From positions 460,204 through 524,203 of the forward strand of contig JAGEMR010000010.1 of NCBI GenBank assembly GCA_021030915.1: DNA of 64,000 nucleotides, read 5' to 3'. Below, piece by piece: positions 54,020-64,000 of this stretch. The DNA comes from Astrothelium macrocarpum. Its lineage: Eukaryota; Ascomycota; Dothideomycetes; Trypetheliales; Trypetheliaceae. The position numbers were made by a program, and so were the translations under genes. The stretch's first letter is position 1. Every line of letters starts with the position of its first letter. The notes under the pieces were generated by a model. It saw nothing but the letters and a program-made list of their open reading frames with translations. It was not told the origin of the DNA and did not search any database.

Positions 54020-56651
54020 ACGTCAGAAGGTGAGGCTGATGCAGTCATCATCAGAGTAAGGGCAAACGTCTACGAACTTTGATCAATATGTTTTTTGAAC
54101 AATCTTCTCTACTTCTCGAGTGAATGCTGTTTCCTGGTGGACCTGGATGAAGATAAGGTTTGAAATTTGTGCCATATAATGCTTCCTTTGGAAAGAGCAT
54201 TGAACCGAATATGAATTGCAGGCAGGACCGATGTGAAGTATTCACTGGGCGGAGCCCCATGAAAGACCCACATTAAGCCCTGTCAGTGGTTCACAGGTGG
54301 ATACACATCACGGTGATAGCTATCAGCGGAGCTCTCGCACTGAAGGTCAAGGATTATAAAACTCTGGAACAGGTACAATAAAATGCCACAGAGGCAACTT
54401 CACATCGAAATAGAGGGAAAATATGCTTCACATGTTACCTTATACTTCAACTATGATGAGTAGGGGAGAAAGTTTACAGGTTCAGTGAAACCGGCAAAGA
54501 CTGCAAGATATGGCATATCCTTTGCTTGTCTTGACTTCCTGACACTTCTCGAGCTCACCACTCATAGTCTTATGAACTGTTTCCAAGATGATACACCCTG
54601 TCCGGGTGTCTGGTGTTTGTGTGCAGACATTGTCATGGATCAGCCAATCGACAGTATCCATGATAATTCTTGTACGGCGACCCTGTTCACCTCATCGTCC
54701 ACGTATTGGTGTCTGTGTTGCAGAACTTAATGCGCTGGCTCTCGGCGAGAAGTCGAGTAAGAGAGGAGGACGTGAAAGGTATCTGGAAAGTGGCCAGTTA
54801 GCCGTACTGTAGCGCCGGAAAGGCGATCAGTTCCCAGGTAGAATCCTTTTGACAGCCCACGTGGTTCTCGCACCACATTTGGATGCCTATAGCCTGGTGG
54901 TACCATTGAAGCGGGTGAATATGGTAATCTTCGTGATGTTGGCATCCAGAGAAGCCACAATGGCTGACTGTGAGAGTCAAAGAGGCGATGATAGTTTTGT
55001 TACGCATTTTTTCCTGCATCCGGATTTTTAATGAGAAATATTGACCCGATCAACGAGTGCTGTATGTCTTCAATTTATTTTACAGCAGTTGCTGGGCGGA
55101 CTTGGATTCTGAAGAATTTAGTGAAAAGGCATTATGAAGTTATTTGTAGAGGCTGAACTGGTACATACATAGCATAGCGCAAGATTGGACTTGAGAGGAA
55201 AGGGCACCGAGGAAGCACATGACTTTGTTCTCCAGAACATTGCAACGAGACATTGATCTAGGCCGCATGAATTGCGGCGGACGTGCTGAGTGACCGGCAA
55301 GGTAGATAGTCACAAGAACGATATCAACTCTCGAGTCAACTCAACCAGAAATGCGCGAGGGTTGCTCGGAGAGACACGGAAATGGGCGGTTTAGGAAGAG
55401 CGAAGTCATGTTTCTAGAAGATGACAAACTTCGATGCAGCGGTGGGCCGTGTCGAGTATTGTGAAGTCACACGTCGAGCGCCATCCAGCACTTGGTCGCA
55501 ATACACACCTCCAAACTTCTCCCCAGCATTCATCTGCGCCGGTAGACGACCATCATCAAAGTGATAGACAAGATAGGTGCCAAGGGAATGCGTGAAATCT
55601 TGTCTGCTCTCGCTTTGGAAAGAAAATGACTATTGAGGTAGAGTGGCAAAGATCGAGAGCGCAACAGTCGTAAAAACTGACTATGCTAATGATCACTTTT
55701 ACCTAGAGATAGTTAGACAGTATTGGGACCATGCCAAATGGACAAAGAAGAATAGGTGCCAATATGGTGATGAATGGCCATCTTTGAAGAGATTCTTTTG
55801 TAGATCCTAGGAGTAAACAATGTAAGTAGAGCCTCAAGGCTGATTGACGGTCCAGCTACATTCCTTAGCAACTAAGAGCCGTCGATAGGATAGACCTGAA
55901 GACGATCTCTGCTAATCTGCTAGCTTGCTCATGTTGACAAGATTCTCATGGCTGGAATAAGGGAGAAAGTAATCGGAAAGGATTGAAGACCTACACGGAC
56001 CAAGGTATTTTTAGCGTTTATTCTTCATGTTTTTGCTGCTCTCTCCTTTCTACTCCGCTTCTGAGGGCATACTACTGGCATACAGCATTAAAGAGTATGA
56101 AGCTTATGATGGATATCAGAGTATTGGTGAATATTATTATTTTGATATGCTATTCCCTGTTGCTTAGTTGTCGTCCAGCCACCTCTATTGCTACACGCCC
56201 CCAGAATGCCACACCCGATTACAGCAGCCATGAACCCACAGGGTACTCATGTCCAGGGGCCACGAAAGAGCAAAGAGACAAAAAACAGAATATACGGTCA
56301 GCATACCGCCTTGTCCACAAAGGACGTATCTCATAGCGTTGGGGTGAAAAACAAAAAAGCCTTGCCGGAAGAAATTGGTTGAAACAGAGAAAGCAGTACT
56401 AGTACATGATCGCTAATGCACTGCAAAAGACATGCCGGGAGTGTAAAAGAGTGAGAGCAGGTGCTCTGGCCGTGCTCAAGCTCTCATATGTTTTCTTCTA
56501 CGCCCGAAATTCAACGACGCCCAGGAGATATTGTGTCCCAAAAAGGCCACTGGATGCAGGTGGCCAGCATACGCATTCACCCATCTCAAATCCTGTTTCC
56601 CCGTTCAACCTCGAGCGCTGGTCGTGGATGTCGCTCGCCTCCATGAAATTA
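54020..56651. other. Gene-poor 2.6-kb stretch
   Basis: Upstream of the orphan and downstream of KNR4. Only short frames (54485-54812, 54798-55019, 55983-56336, 56406-56798) with no domain features; the last overlaps the KNR4 3' end. No gene supported. Confidence 0.35.
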
Positions 56652-58333
56652 TTATATCTCTACAGTCTTCATTTCTGCAACGCCTGTCTTGACCGCTGCT
56701 TCTTCCGACCCCTTCTGTATCGTTGTTCCACTGTTCGACGCTTGAACATTTTCCTTATTCGAGCTCTCAACACCACCCGTGGCCCTGCCGTTTGGTAGCG
56801 GGACGAATCTTGAAAAGTCTCCACTCGCTCGAGGTGTATCTACAGAGACGAGTTTTTCAGTGGCCGAGCCCTTACGTATGGATTCCGTTTGCAATCTCAG
56901 AGGAGAAACTGTCTCCTCTGTCACGCGAGCAAGCGGACTGGAGAGATTGGGTTTTGGGCTGGAATTCTTGGCATTCGCCGGCAATGCAAACCGCGAAGGG
57001 CTCCGACCACGTTCCGCCCCAGGAGAAACAGGGCTGGAGTACGGGGAACCACTGGCCTGCACGCTCCGTGTATTTGGATTAATGTGTAGTCCACCTGGAG
57101 GTGGACCCTTCCGTTTGCTTCCAGGACTGCCACCACTGGGTATCTTTCTTCCATACTTCTGGTCAGTCCTCCATCGGAGAATGTCTATGTACGCAGGCTC
57201 GACACTCTGGTTCTTAAATTCGCGCAGTTTCAACTCTTTGCTTTCTTCATCGACCCACCACTTGTCCGTGCTAAGATCGTCGGCAAGCGTGGCAAGAAAC
57301 GAAGCCCAAGATCGCGAGACGACGTATTTGCAGTCGTAGTCACGACCCATGAGGATGACTTGGCCCCATTTTCCCGTTGGACCAGGCGCAAGATCAACTG
57401 CAATATTGTTACCGCCCCAGTCACGAGCAAGCGGTATCCATGCGGGGTGTGCATAAGCTTTTTGCACTGCATTGGGAGGTTGAGAGTCTTGTTTGGCCAA
57501 TAATTGTTGACGCCAAAAGGCATTATTGTTCTGTTGGGTGGCGCCTTGGGCGGTTGATGAGGATGATTCAACACCTGCAAAGGCTTTTAGAGGGGCTTGT
57601 GGCTCATTATAATTGCTTGGCCGCGAATTCGTGAAGAACTCTTCATTCACGACACGCCAATTGTTCCATTCCTGAACAATCTCCTCACAGTCCAACAACA
57701 TACACCCAAAAATTAAGCCTGTAGGCCGGCCTCCTCGTTCTTGGCCGTCGTGTATTTGAATAGAGTCTCGCACATCTTGTGGAAGAGTGCAGTCAAGCTC
57801 ATGCTCAAGCTCATTAATGTCATTCTGCGTGGCACCTTCACACACGTTCTCAAATAACTCTTCGTAATTATCTTCTGCCCAACGATCGATTCGCTTCCAG
57901 GAATGGTTCACAGGGGGCGGAGGTGGTAGGCCATCCTGAAAATTGGACATTTGAATTTCCGCCGATTGTGCATCATCGGTCTTCTGGCGTGAGAGAGATG
58001 AGCGGAGCCCAGGAGAATAAGGGGCTGGAGGCGAGAGCGGGCCAGAAGTTTGGCTGAAACCTGTGGCCGAGTCTGGTTCTTGAGCAAAGGAAGAGTTGAG
58101 GTTGACGGTAGATTCGACGGCGTTGGTAGCGACAGAGGTGAGAGGGGCATGGCGGCTTTGGGGAAGAGGGACATGCTGGCCAGTACGGAAAGGGGAATCT
58201 GGGGTGGCATGGCGGTCGCGAGAGGTGATGGAATGCCAGAGCGAACGCCAGGTAGAAGCGAGAGTGCTAGATCAGCAGGTCAGAGAAGGCTTTCGGTCAT
58301 GCGAAGATGGAAGAAATAATACTTCGGTGCCAT
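56652..58333 (-). CDS. KNR4: Cell wall assembly regulator KNR4/SMI1
   Basis: Proposed exons 58333-58323 and 58266-56652 give 541 residues. Exon 1 is only 11 nt (ATG GCA CCG AA), joined across a 56-nt intron to TLASTWRSLWHSITSRDRHA and TPDSPFRTGQH, typical of fungal Smi1 N-termini. The Smi1/Knr4 domain follows: SWKRIDRWAEDNYEELFENV, ELEHELDCTLPQDVRDSIQI and HDGQERGGRPTGLIFG. It continues to HPAWIPLARDWGGNNIAVDL and GQVILMGRDYDCKYVVSRSW. The C-terminal third is disordered. Yeast Knr4 coordinates cell wall glucan synthesis with the Slt2 MAP kinase pathway. The main frame alone opens at 57950 (MSNFQDG), but upstream in-frame sequence is clearly coding. Confidence 0.92.
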
Positions 58334-59851
58334 GGCGGGCCCGGGCAAGGAAACTTGGGCGGTCAGTTTGAAGGGGGTTGGGATAGCCGGTGATCTGCTC
58401 TGAGAAAAGCAGACAAACGGCTGAGTCGAGTTGGAGGAAAGGTAGGGTCAAGAGGCAAGCATGCCAAGATGTCGATTGAACGCAACGAAGGGTGTAACGA
58501 GCGTATGTGGTGGTGAAAGAAGGTCAGACGGGGCTTCTAGAAGGCCAAAGGGGGAGTGGAGGCGAGGAGCAAAGTGATCGACGCGCCGCTCACGTTGCAA
58601 TCAAAACAAGGAGTGCGCCCCTAGTCAACTAATATTCTGATTTTTTATTCTCCATGCAATTCCGCTCTCTCTGCCTGCAGTGGAGACCAATCTTGCCTTT
58701 CTCGCTGCATTTGTTCGCTAGCTATCTGACCGCTACATGATGCATCTCAGGGGGGGACTCTCAAGGAGGGACGCGTTGAGTGCAAATCAAAATCTCTTGA
58801 GTGCTCCATGTTCAAGCTCCAAAGTTGTTCATTTTTCTATCTTCGTTACTTACGCTTCATGCACGTCAGCTATCCGAACACTCTATGCTTGGCGACAGGA
58901 AATGGAAACAGGATGTCGTTGCGCTTTGTCTTGCCGCTACAAGCAATCCTTCCATGTTTCTGACGCGGTGCAAACGGGGCTCAGCTTTGTCATGCTCGAC
59001 CAATCGCTTCGGAGCGAATACGGTAGCGCGGATGCAAAACGGTTTTGTGGTTGCCTGCAGACGCCGGGCACTAGCTTCCTCGTTTTGTGCCTCCTCGGCG
59101 CCACTCGTCCAGCATCCCTGGTATTTCAGGCATTTTTGGGTGTTCTCATATTTTGGTGCTATTTAAAGAACCCCACGAGAGTGCCTATGGACTGAAAGAT
59201 AAGGCGAAGTGGCGAGAAAGAGATTCATCTTGTGCAATCGCGCATGATCGTTATCAATTCGAACTGTGGCGATTGTGTTTCATCTTGTCAGGGGCACCCG
59301 GCCCCATGACGAAAGGGCCCTCCTCCTCGCCTTGGCATTGGCACCAACCTTCAAAATGCAATGCACAAACTGGAACCTGCCATGGCACTTGTTGGCAAAT
59401 ACCATATATCCGATCCGAACATGCAACTCCTCGCGAGCACGACGCGCACATTTCCCCCGCATTCCGAGAGAGATCCTATCTGCAAGCACCCTATTTTGTA
59501 TTCACTACTTATCTGCCAAACCGGTACTTCCCTGCTGCACCCAATTAAGAATTGCTTGGCCACAACGCTCGTGACTTGATTACCCAGGTATCGACCATAG
59601 TGCCCCAGAAACTTTATCATGCTTTGGCATGCAAATGAAAGCTTAAATATACTACCTCAACTCATCGTGGTAAAGTACAAACATGGGAACATAAGAAAGT
59701 CACAACTTCGACTCTGTTCTAAAAGCAAAACTTGTAAGAGCCATAGCAAAACCTTCTGAGTATCTTGACTTACACTAGCCCATGTGTATTTGGAACTTTC
59801 CACTTTTGTTGTCACAGTCGATGAGATGCGAGAAGGTTGCAGGAAACACTG
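58334..59851. other. Intergenic stretch upstream of KNR4
   Basis: About 1.5 kb: the KNR4 promoter and the 3' flank of the next gene. Frames at 58737-59195 and 59087-59574 overlap in several registers and have no features. No gene seen. Confidence 0.35.
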
Positions 59852-61131
59852 CTACACACCCGAATGACGTCTGCCACCTTTGTTCGTGTTTACTTCCGGT
59901 GTCGTTGGTCTTGAAGATGCAGTTGATGCAGACGATATTGATGACACTGACGAAGTTGACCGCTGCCGCAATCGCTGGGGAGCATGGGCTTCATCCGGGT
60001 TATAGATCTCGTTCTCATTGATGAAGCCAGGTTGACCGCCCACATTTTGGATGACAATCCAGAGAATCTGTCTCGCAATCTTTGCTTCCTTTTCATCAAT
60101 CTCGTCCATCTTCCCCTCCTCTGCGCCAATCCCTCTTCGTTTCATCATCTTCATCATCTGTTTCTTTTCTTGCTTTTTTGCCTGATGCGCACCAAACTTC
60201 TTCCAAAAGCTCTCTGGTGCCTGCGCTGGTGGCACCTCGAAGCTAAGTGGCTCAACATATCTTTCCAATGCGAGTAATCTCCGCATTCTTGGATCATCAC
60301 GCCTTACTTCCGTTCTGAATCGAGTGTTTGCATCCCCAGCTGCCATGATTGCTTCCATCTCCGTGTCACTCATGTCATTCAGCGGCGGCAATCTCAACTC
60401 CCCGGTATACTCAGGATCGGGGTATCTCACGGTCTCCATCATCTCTGTCGTCTTCATTATCTTTGCCTTGAGACCCTTCGGCGCAAACAGCTTCTCATTG
60501 GCGAATTTCATGTACTTCTTGGTTCGTCCATAACTTATTGCTGAACCGCTCAATCCACTGGCAAGTCGCAGGCCTGTTCCAACCCACATTAAAGGCGGGA
60601 AGGGGATGTGCCCCATGAAATTCCCCGCTGTTTGAGTAACTTGACACGCAGGGCTTGCAATAAATGCCTCGTTGAGGCCGTCGATAAAGGAAAGGAACTC
60701 TTCAGAAGAAACGGGATTCGGAAGACTGGCTAAGGAAGGACTGTAACCACGAGCAAAGGGGGAAGCACATCTTCCTCCTCCAAGGATACTGATTTTTGTC
60801 GTTTCTAGAGGTTCATGGTCAGTTAGATATACAGAAAGAGGCTGGGGATATTTTCAATGTCATGATAGTGCTTACGTGGAACTACTACTGGCTTTGTAAG
60901 GCGGTGCTGGTGAATACTTCGAGATTCCGAGCGCGAACTAGAAGCTGTGACAGCAGGGGCTTCCGGCGAGTAAGGCGGTGGTGGCTGTAGCAGCTCAGAC
61001 GCTTCTTCTTGCGCCAAACGTGTTTTCGTATCTAAAGGTCCACAGGTACCAGGACCAGAGACCTGCACTGCTGCAGGAACGTCTGCCAGGGACTCGTAGT
61101 CATACATGTCATGTACATTTTGTTGTTTCAT
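59852..61131 (-). CDS. Conserved-looking fungal protein of unknown function
   Basis: Two exons (61131-60876, 60804-59852) around a 71-nt intron (GTAAGC; CTAG acceptor) encode 402 residues. The N-terminal part is acidic and Pro-rich with QPPPPYSPEAPAVTASSSRS, a PPxY motif that could bind WW domains. Splicing then gives ASPFARGYSPSLASLPNPVS and EEFLSFIDGLNEAFIASPAC, followed by a weakly hydrophobic Gly-rich segment (FPPLMWVGTGLRLASGLSGS) and a basic helical region (KKFGAHQAKKQEKKQMMKMM). It ends in a Ser-rich tail. No enzyme motif is visible and I cannot name the family. It is divergent from the Zn2Cys6 regulator. Confidence 0.8.
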
Positions 61132-61655
61132 CTTGTGTTCCTAGGATAGGTTGACAGTGTGAAAGCGATAGTCAAATTGTAAGGGGATTGGAGAGGAGTA
61201 GTTTTATTCTGAGAAGCAGTTACTGGGCATGGAAAAGGAAGACAGTTCTAAGTTCGACAAGACAGGTTGCCTATATACTCATTCTCATCAAGATATTCTT
61301 ACCTATAGCGGCTACAAGCACGATGCTTTCAACAAGCTACGGAAGAGGCTCAACCATGCTTCGGTCTACCGCGCCTTGCATCTTAGATCTGCTCTTTGAT
61401 GACCGATGCGCTAATTCGACGTCGGCTCCTTACCAACACATCTAAGCGAAAACGCTTAACACAATTGCGGTTAGAACTACGATCTTAGCGTTGTTGCATA
61501 ATTCACGTCGAAGTCCCCGATTCGACCGCCACTGATTCATTATAGAAAGGAGTTAGATTCACGATGCCCCAGCACTTCGATAATTTCACTGAGCAGCTGG
61601 CTGACGCTACACGCCCTATAGCACCTTTTTCAGCGCATCTCCGCATGGGATATGC
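61132..61655. promoter_or_regulatory. Divergent promoter region, unknown gene / Zn2Cys6 regulator
   Basis: About 520 bp between start codons pointing away from each other. An 85-codon frame (61188-61445) is not convincing. No specific site assigned. Confidence 0.4.
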
Positions 61656-63263
61656 ATGGCTGGCAAGCTAAGCACGGGCTGTCGAACATGCGTGAAGCGG
61701 CGAGTGAAGTGCGATGAGACAAAGCCAGTGTGCCTCAGATGCAGGAAAGGCAACAGGCAATGTGCAGGCTACACCGACCCAGCTATCTTCCGTCATACGG
61801 TTTTCGTTGATGATTCTTCCAAAGAATCGTCATCACAGACGGCATCTTCTTCATCCTCATCCCAACAAGAGAGCAAGCAGCTACTTCAGTATACATCCAG
61901 GATTCCACAAGGCCTCACTCTCATGGGCTTCGCCAATAGCCTCTATGGTTCTTTTCTGGTAAATAAGTACTGGGCCAGCAGTGACTCCATTCGCGACCAT
62001 GTTAGTGCAAATCGCCTATGGTTCATGAAATGCCTTACCGAAGAGGCTGACCATCCAACCTCATCTCTTGCCCTCCAGGCCCTTGCTACAGGTTATTTCG
62101 GGCAGAAACATCGTCAAGAACAAATCGTTTCAGAAAGCCGTGTCCTATATGGCCAAGCTCTACGTGCTCTTGCTCGAGATATCCAAGATGCAGAGAAAGT
62201 TTCCTCTTTTGACACACTTGCAGCTACAACGACCCTTTCCTTGTTTGAGTACAGTGTATCGACTACTGATACTGCTTACATTCGACATACCTCTGCTCTC
62301 AGTCGCATTTTTGAATTCCGAGGTCCCGCCTCGTTCTCGCAATACCCGGAGAAAGCAATCCTACAATCCCAGCGTGCAATTATGATCATTCAAGCTACAG
62401 CCGTACGTAAGAGAACCTTTCTCGGTAATCGAGAATGGCTCGCCATACATGAAGAGGATATGGAGAATCCCCACATACAGGGCACACTTTTCGATGTTGC
62501 CTTGGGCCAAATGCTAAATATTTTCGCAACTGCTCCGGGAATAATGCAAGACATTGAGACAATTCATGAACAGAGGATCTCATACTTTCTAGGCACCGGC
62601 GCCGTCGCCGTCGATAATGACCTTCTAGAGAGTACAAAAGTCTCCATGAAGTCCTGGCTTGATTCTCTGCGCCTTTGGCGTCAAGCTCACGGCCCTCTCT
62701 TCGCAAGATGCCGCTGGGAAATTACTTCTCCCATCCGAATGACAAGAGACTTTTCGGGGCCGCTTTTTGATAGCATCCTCTGGTACGACAGTCTTGAAGC
62801 ATCCAACACCTGGATGTTGTACAATGCCATCAATCTTCTTGCTCACGAACAATCTTACGTCCTCCACAATCCTTCTTTTTCTCTAGATCCCATCTTTCTC
62901 AACCACCCGGCAAAACCCTGGCTTTCAGCCGAATACTTTGCTACCCATAGTTTCGAGGATTATCTCCCATCCGTGGTCCCTATGGCACAAGCCATCATTC
63001 GCAATGTCGAATACCACCTTCAACCCGAACATGCTAGCTCTGGCGTCTTTTACATGTTGTACCCTGCACGGCTAGCCTACACCGCGCTACGGAGGGATCG
63101 GAGGGAATGCATTTGGTTAAAGGGAGTAGTCGAGACAATTGCACTTGAGAGCGGATGGGATGTCGCGAAGAGCATTCTCAACAACAATTTAATGGACATG
63201 ATGATATGGGAGAAGTCGAGACCGGCAATAAATTTGGTTAACCGGAAAATGACTAGATTGTGA
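61656..63263 (+). CDS. Zn(II)2Cys6 fungal transcription factor
   Basis: A single-exon, 535-residue protein. Cys9, Cys12, Cys19, Cys26, Cys29 and Cys36 form the binuclear zinc cluster CX2CX6CX6CX2CX6C (starting GCRTCVKRRVKCDE), directly after the start, as usual. A Ser-rich linker follows (residues about 55-75), then an alpha-helical regulatory region of about 450 residues (SSLALQALATGYFGQ, LAATTTLSLFEYSVS, TAVRKRTFLGNREW) typical of fungal-specific transcription factor domains. It would be nuclear and bind CGG-type sites. The target pathway is unknown; no metabolic cluster is seen in the window. Confidence 0.93.
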   Translation: MAGKLSTGCRTCVKRRVKCDETKPVCLRCRKGNRQCAGYTDPAIFRHTVFVDDSSKESSSQTASSSSSSQQESKQLLQYTSRIPQGLTLMGFANSLYGSFLVNKYWASSDSIRDHVSANRLWFMKCLTEEADHPTSSLALQALATGYFGQKHRQEQIVSESRVLYGQALRALARDIQDAEKVSSFDTLAATTTLSLFEYSVSTTDTAYIRHTSALSRIFEFRGPASFSQYPEKAILQSQRAIMIIQATAVRKRTFLGNREWLAIHEEDMENPHIQGTLFDVALGQMLNIFATAPGIMQDIETIHEQRISYFLGTGAVAVDNDLLESTKVSMKSWLDSLRLWRQAHGPLFARCRWEITSPIRMTRDFSGPLFDSILWYDSLEASNTWMLYNAINLLAHEQSYVLHNPSFSLDPIFLNHPAKPWLSAEYFATHSFEDYLPSVVPMAQAIIRNVEYHLQPEHASSGVFYMLYPARLAYTALRRDRRECIWLKGVVETIALESGWDVAKSILNNNLMDMMIWEKSRPAINLVNRKMTRL

Positions 63264-64000
63264 AGAATGAGATGGCATGTGCTCAGCATGTGTCACATAT
63301 GCCTAAGTAATGAAGCCAAGCTATCCAGAGTCGCAAGTCTACAAAATGGTCGGTGGCGGTAAAGTTTTGGAGTCACGAGCGGATGCGATTAGAAATATCG
63401 CTTTTGAAGTGATTTCGCGCTCAGGGGACTCAACTTGTTCTGCATTGTTCGTTACCTGAGTATTACAAGGGGGCTTATTTTTTGTTTTTTGGTAGCTGAA
63501 AATGGTTTGAGCAATGAAAAATCGTGTTTGAAACCAGGCTGAGAGTACGTCAGAAGCAACATTTCTGATCACGCCAACCTGAGGACCTAACGCTTTCATC
63601 ATTGGTTGTTGAAAGCCAAACGTCAAACGATCATGCCTCGCTCATCTTCGCATTCACCAAAATTGTTAAAAAGCTGATCAGACAACAGAAGAAATGGAAA
63701 ATCAGTCTTGCCGGTGGCTCATAGAAGATCTAATCGGAGAAGACATTATCTCAGATTTTGATGACGTTATCGATTCCAACAATATAAGAGCCGTTGCGTC
63801 TGAATAGCTGCGACAGGTATAAGACACTAGATAGAATGGAGAAAATTAAACTAATAAAGCACATCTCTGAATACCTGGGTACTTTAACGTAAGGTAGTAG
63901 ATGAAGTGTTAGGAAGGGAAGTTAGTAGGAGTGCGCCCCAGGTCCCGCACAGCCCTAGGTCGCGCACACCTCGAAATTTGATCCACCAGTTGATTTCAAT
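63264..64000. other. Window end, no gene recognised
   Basis: A 95-codon minus-strand frame (63339-63626) starts MTFGFQQPMMKALGPQVGV but shows no domain; it could be an exon of a gene that continues outside. A near-direct repeat AGGTCCCGCAC/AGGTCGCGCAC occurs near 63941-63967. Confidence 0.35.

Noticed and set aside
55983..56336. 117-codon plus-strand frame with a hydrophobic stretch
   Set aside because: It has a membrane-like segment but a random-looking rest and no plausible promoter or homologue; not supported.
58737..59195. 152-codon plus-strand frame between KNR4 and the 59852 gene
   Set aside because: Overlapped by other frames of similar length on the same strand; no domain, signal peptide or codon pattern to support it.
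63339..63626. 95-codon minus-strand frame at the window end
   Set aside because: It could be an exon, but there are no recognisable motifs and the window ends too soon to judge.
63941..63967. Near-direct repeat AGGTCCCGCAC / AGGTCGCGCAC
   Set aside because: Only two short imperfect units; too little to call an array or regulatory site.

Overview
This window looks like nuclear DNA from a filamentous ascomycete (Pezizomycotina). Most genes carry one or more short introns (about 47-160 nt) with GT...AG ends and CTAAC/CTGAC-like branch sites. The gene set (GDP-mannose transporter, Mei2-like RRM protein, Knr4/Smi1, RFX regulator, Zn2Cys6 regulator, UPF0357 protein) is fungal. I cannot name the genus. 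All splice models were built by hand, by restoring the reading frame and the conserved protein sequence across each junction. No alignment or database search was run.

Layout. 0-8.4 kb: the 5' part of a cupin gene; a complete Tc1/mariner-type transposon with an intact transposase, about 109-bp terminal inverted repeats and TA flanks; a five-exon MFS sugar transporter; and an RFX-family transcription factor. 8.8-13.7 kb: a MetE-like protein and acireductone dioxygenase lie tail to tail, then a weak candidate gene. 13.7-25 kb: phosducin/TXNDC9-like protein, GDP-mannose transporter, SKP1, VPS18/PEP3, a small Cys-containing ORF and RNA polymerase I subunit RPA49. 25-35 kb: a promethin-like membrane protein, a Mn-type CDF transporter, a short hypothetical gene, an RNase MRP subunit RMP1-like gene and the eight-exon GPI-ethanolamine-phosphate transferase LAS21/GPI7. 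35-46 kb: MEI2-like protein, exocyst SEC15, UPF0357 protein, ribosomal protein L28e and SF3b subunit 4. 46-64 kb: gene-poor DNA with a large conserved-looking unknown, a 273-residue orphan with an Arg/Ser tract, KNR4/SMI1, another unknown and a Zn2Cys6 regulator.

Most genes are housekeeping: secretory and vacuolar traffic (VPS18, SEC15, GDP-mannose transporter), cell wall and GPI anchors (LAS21, KNR4), RNA processing (SF3B4, RMP1, RPA49, L28e), the cell cycle (SKP1, MEI2). The only functional pairing is the methionine-related pair at 8.8-11.2 kb. I see no biosynthetic cluster, CRISPR array, tRNA or rRNA gene, and no clearly new multi-gene system. The more unusual signals are the young-looking transposon, several extreme gene structures (a 7-nt last exon in SKP1, an 11-nt first exon in KNR4, a GC-AG intron in the L28e gene, stop-free introns of length divisible by three in SEC15 and SF3B4), a perfect 11-bp inverted repeat in front of the CDF gene, and the orphan in the gene-poor 51.5-56.6 kb stretch.
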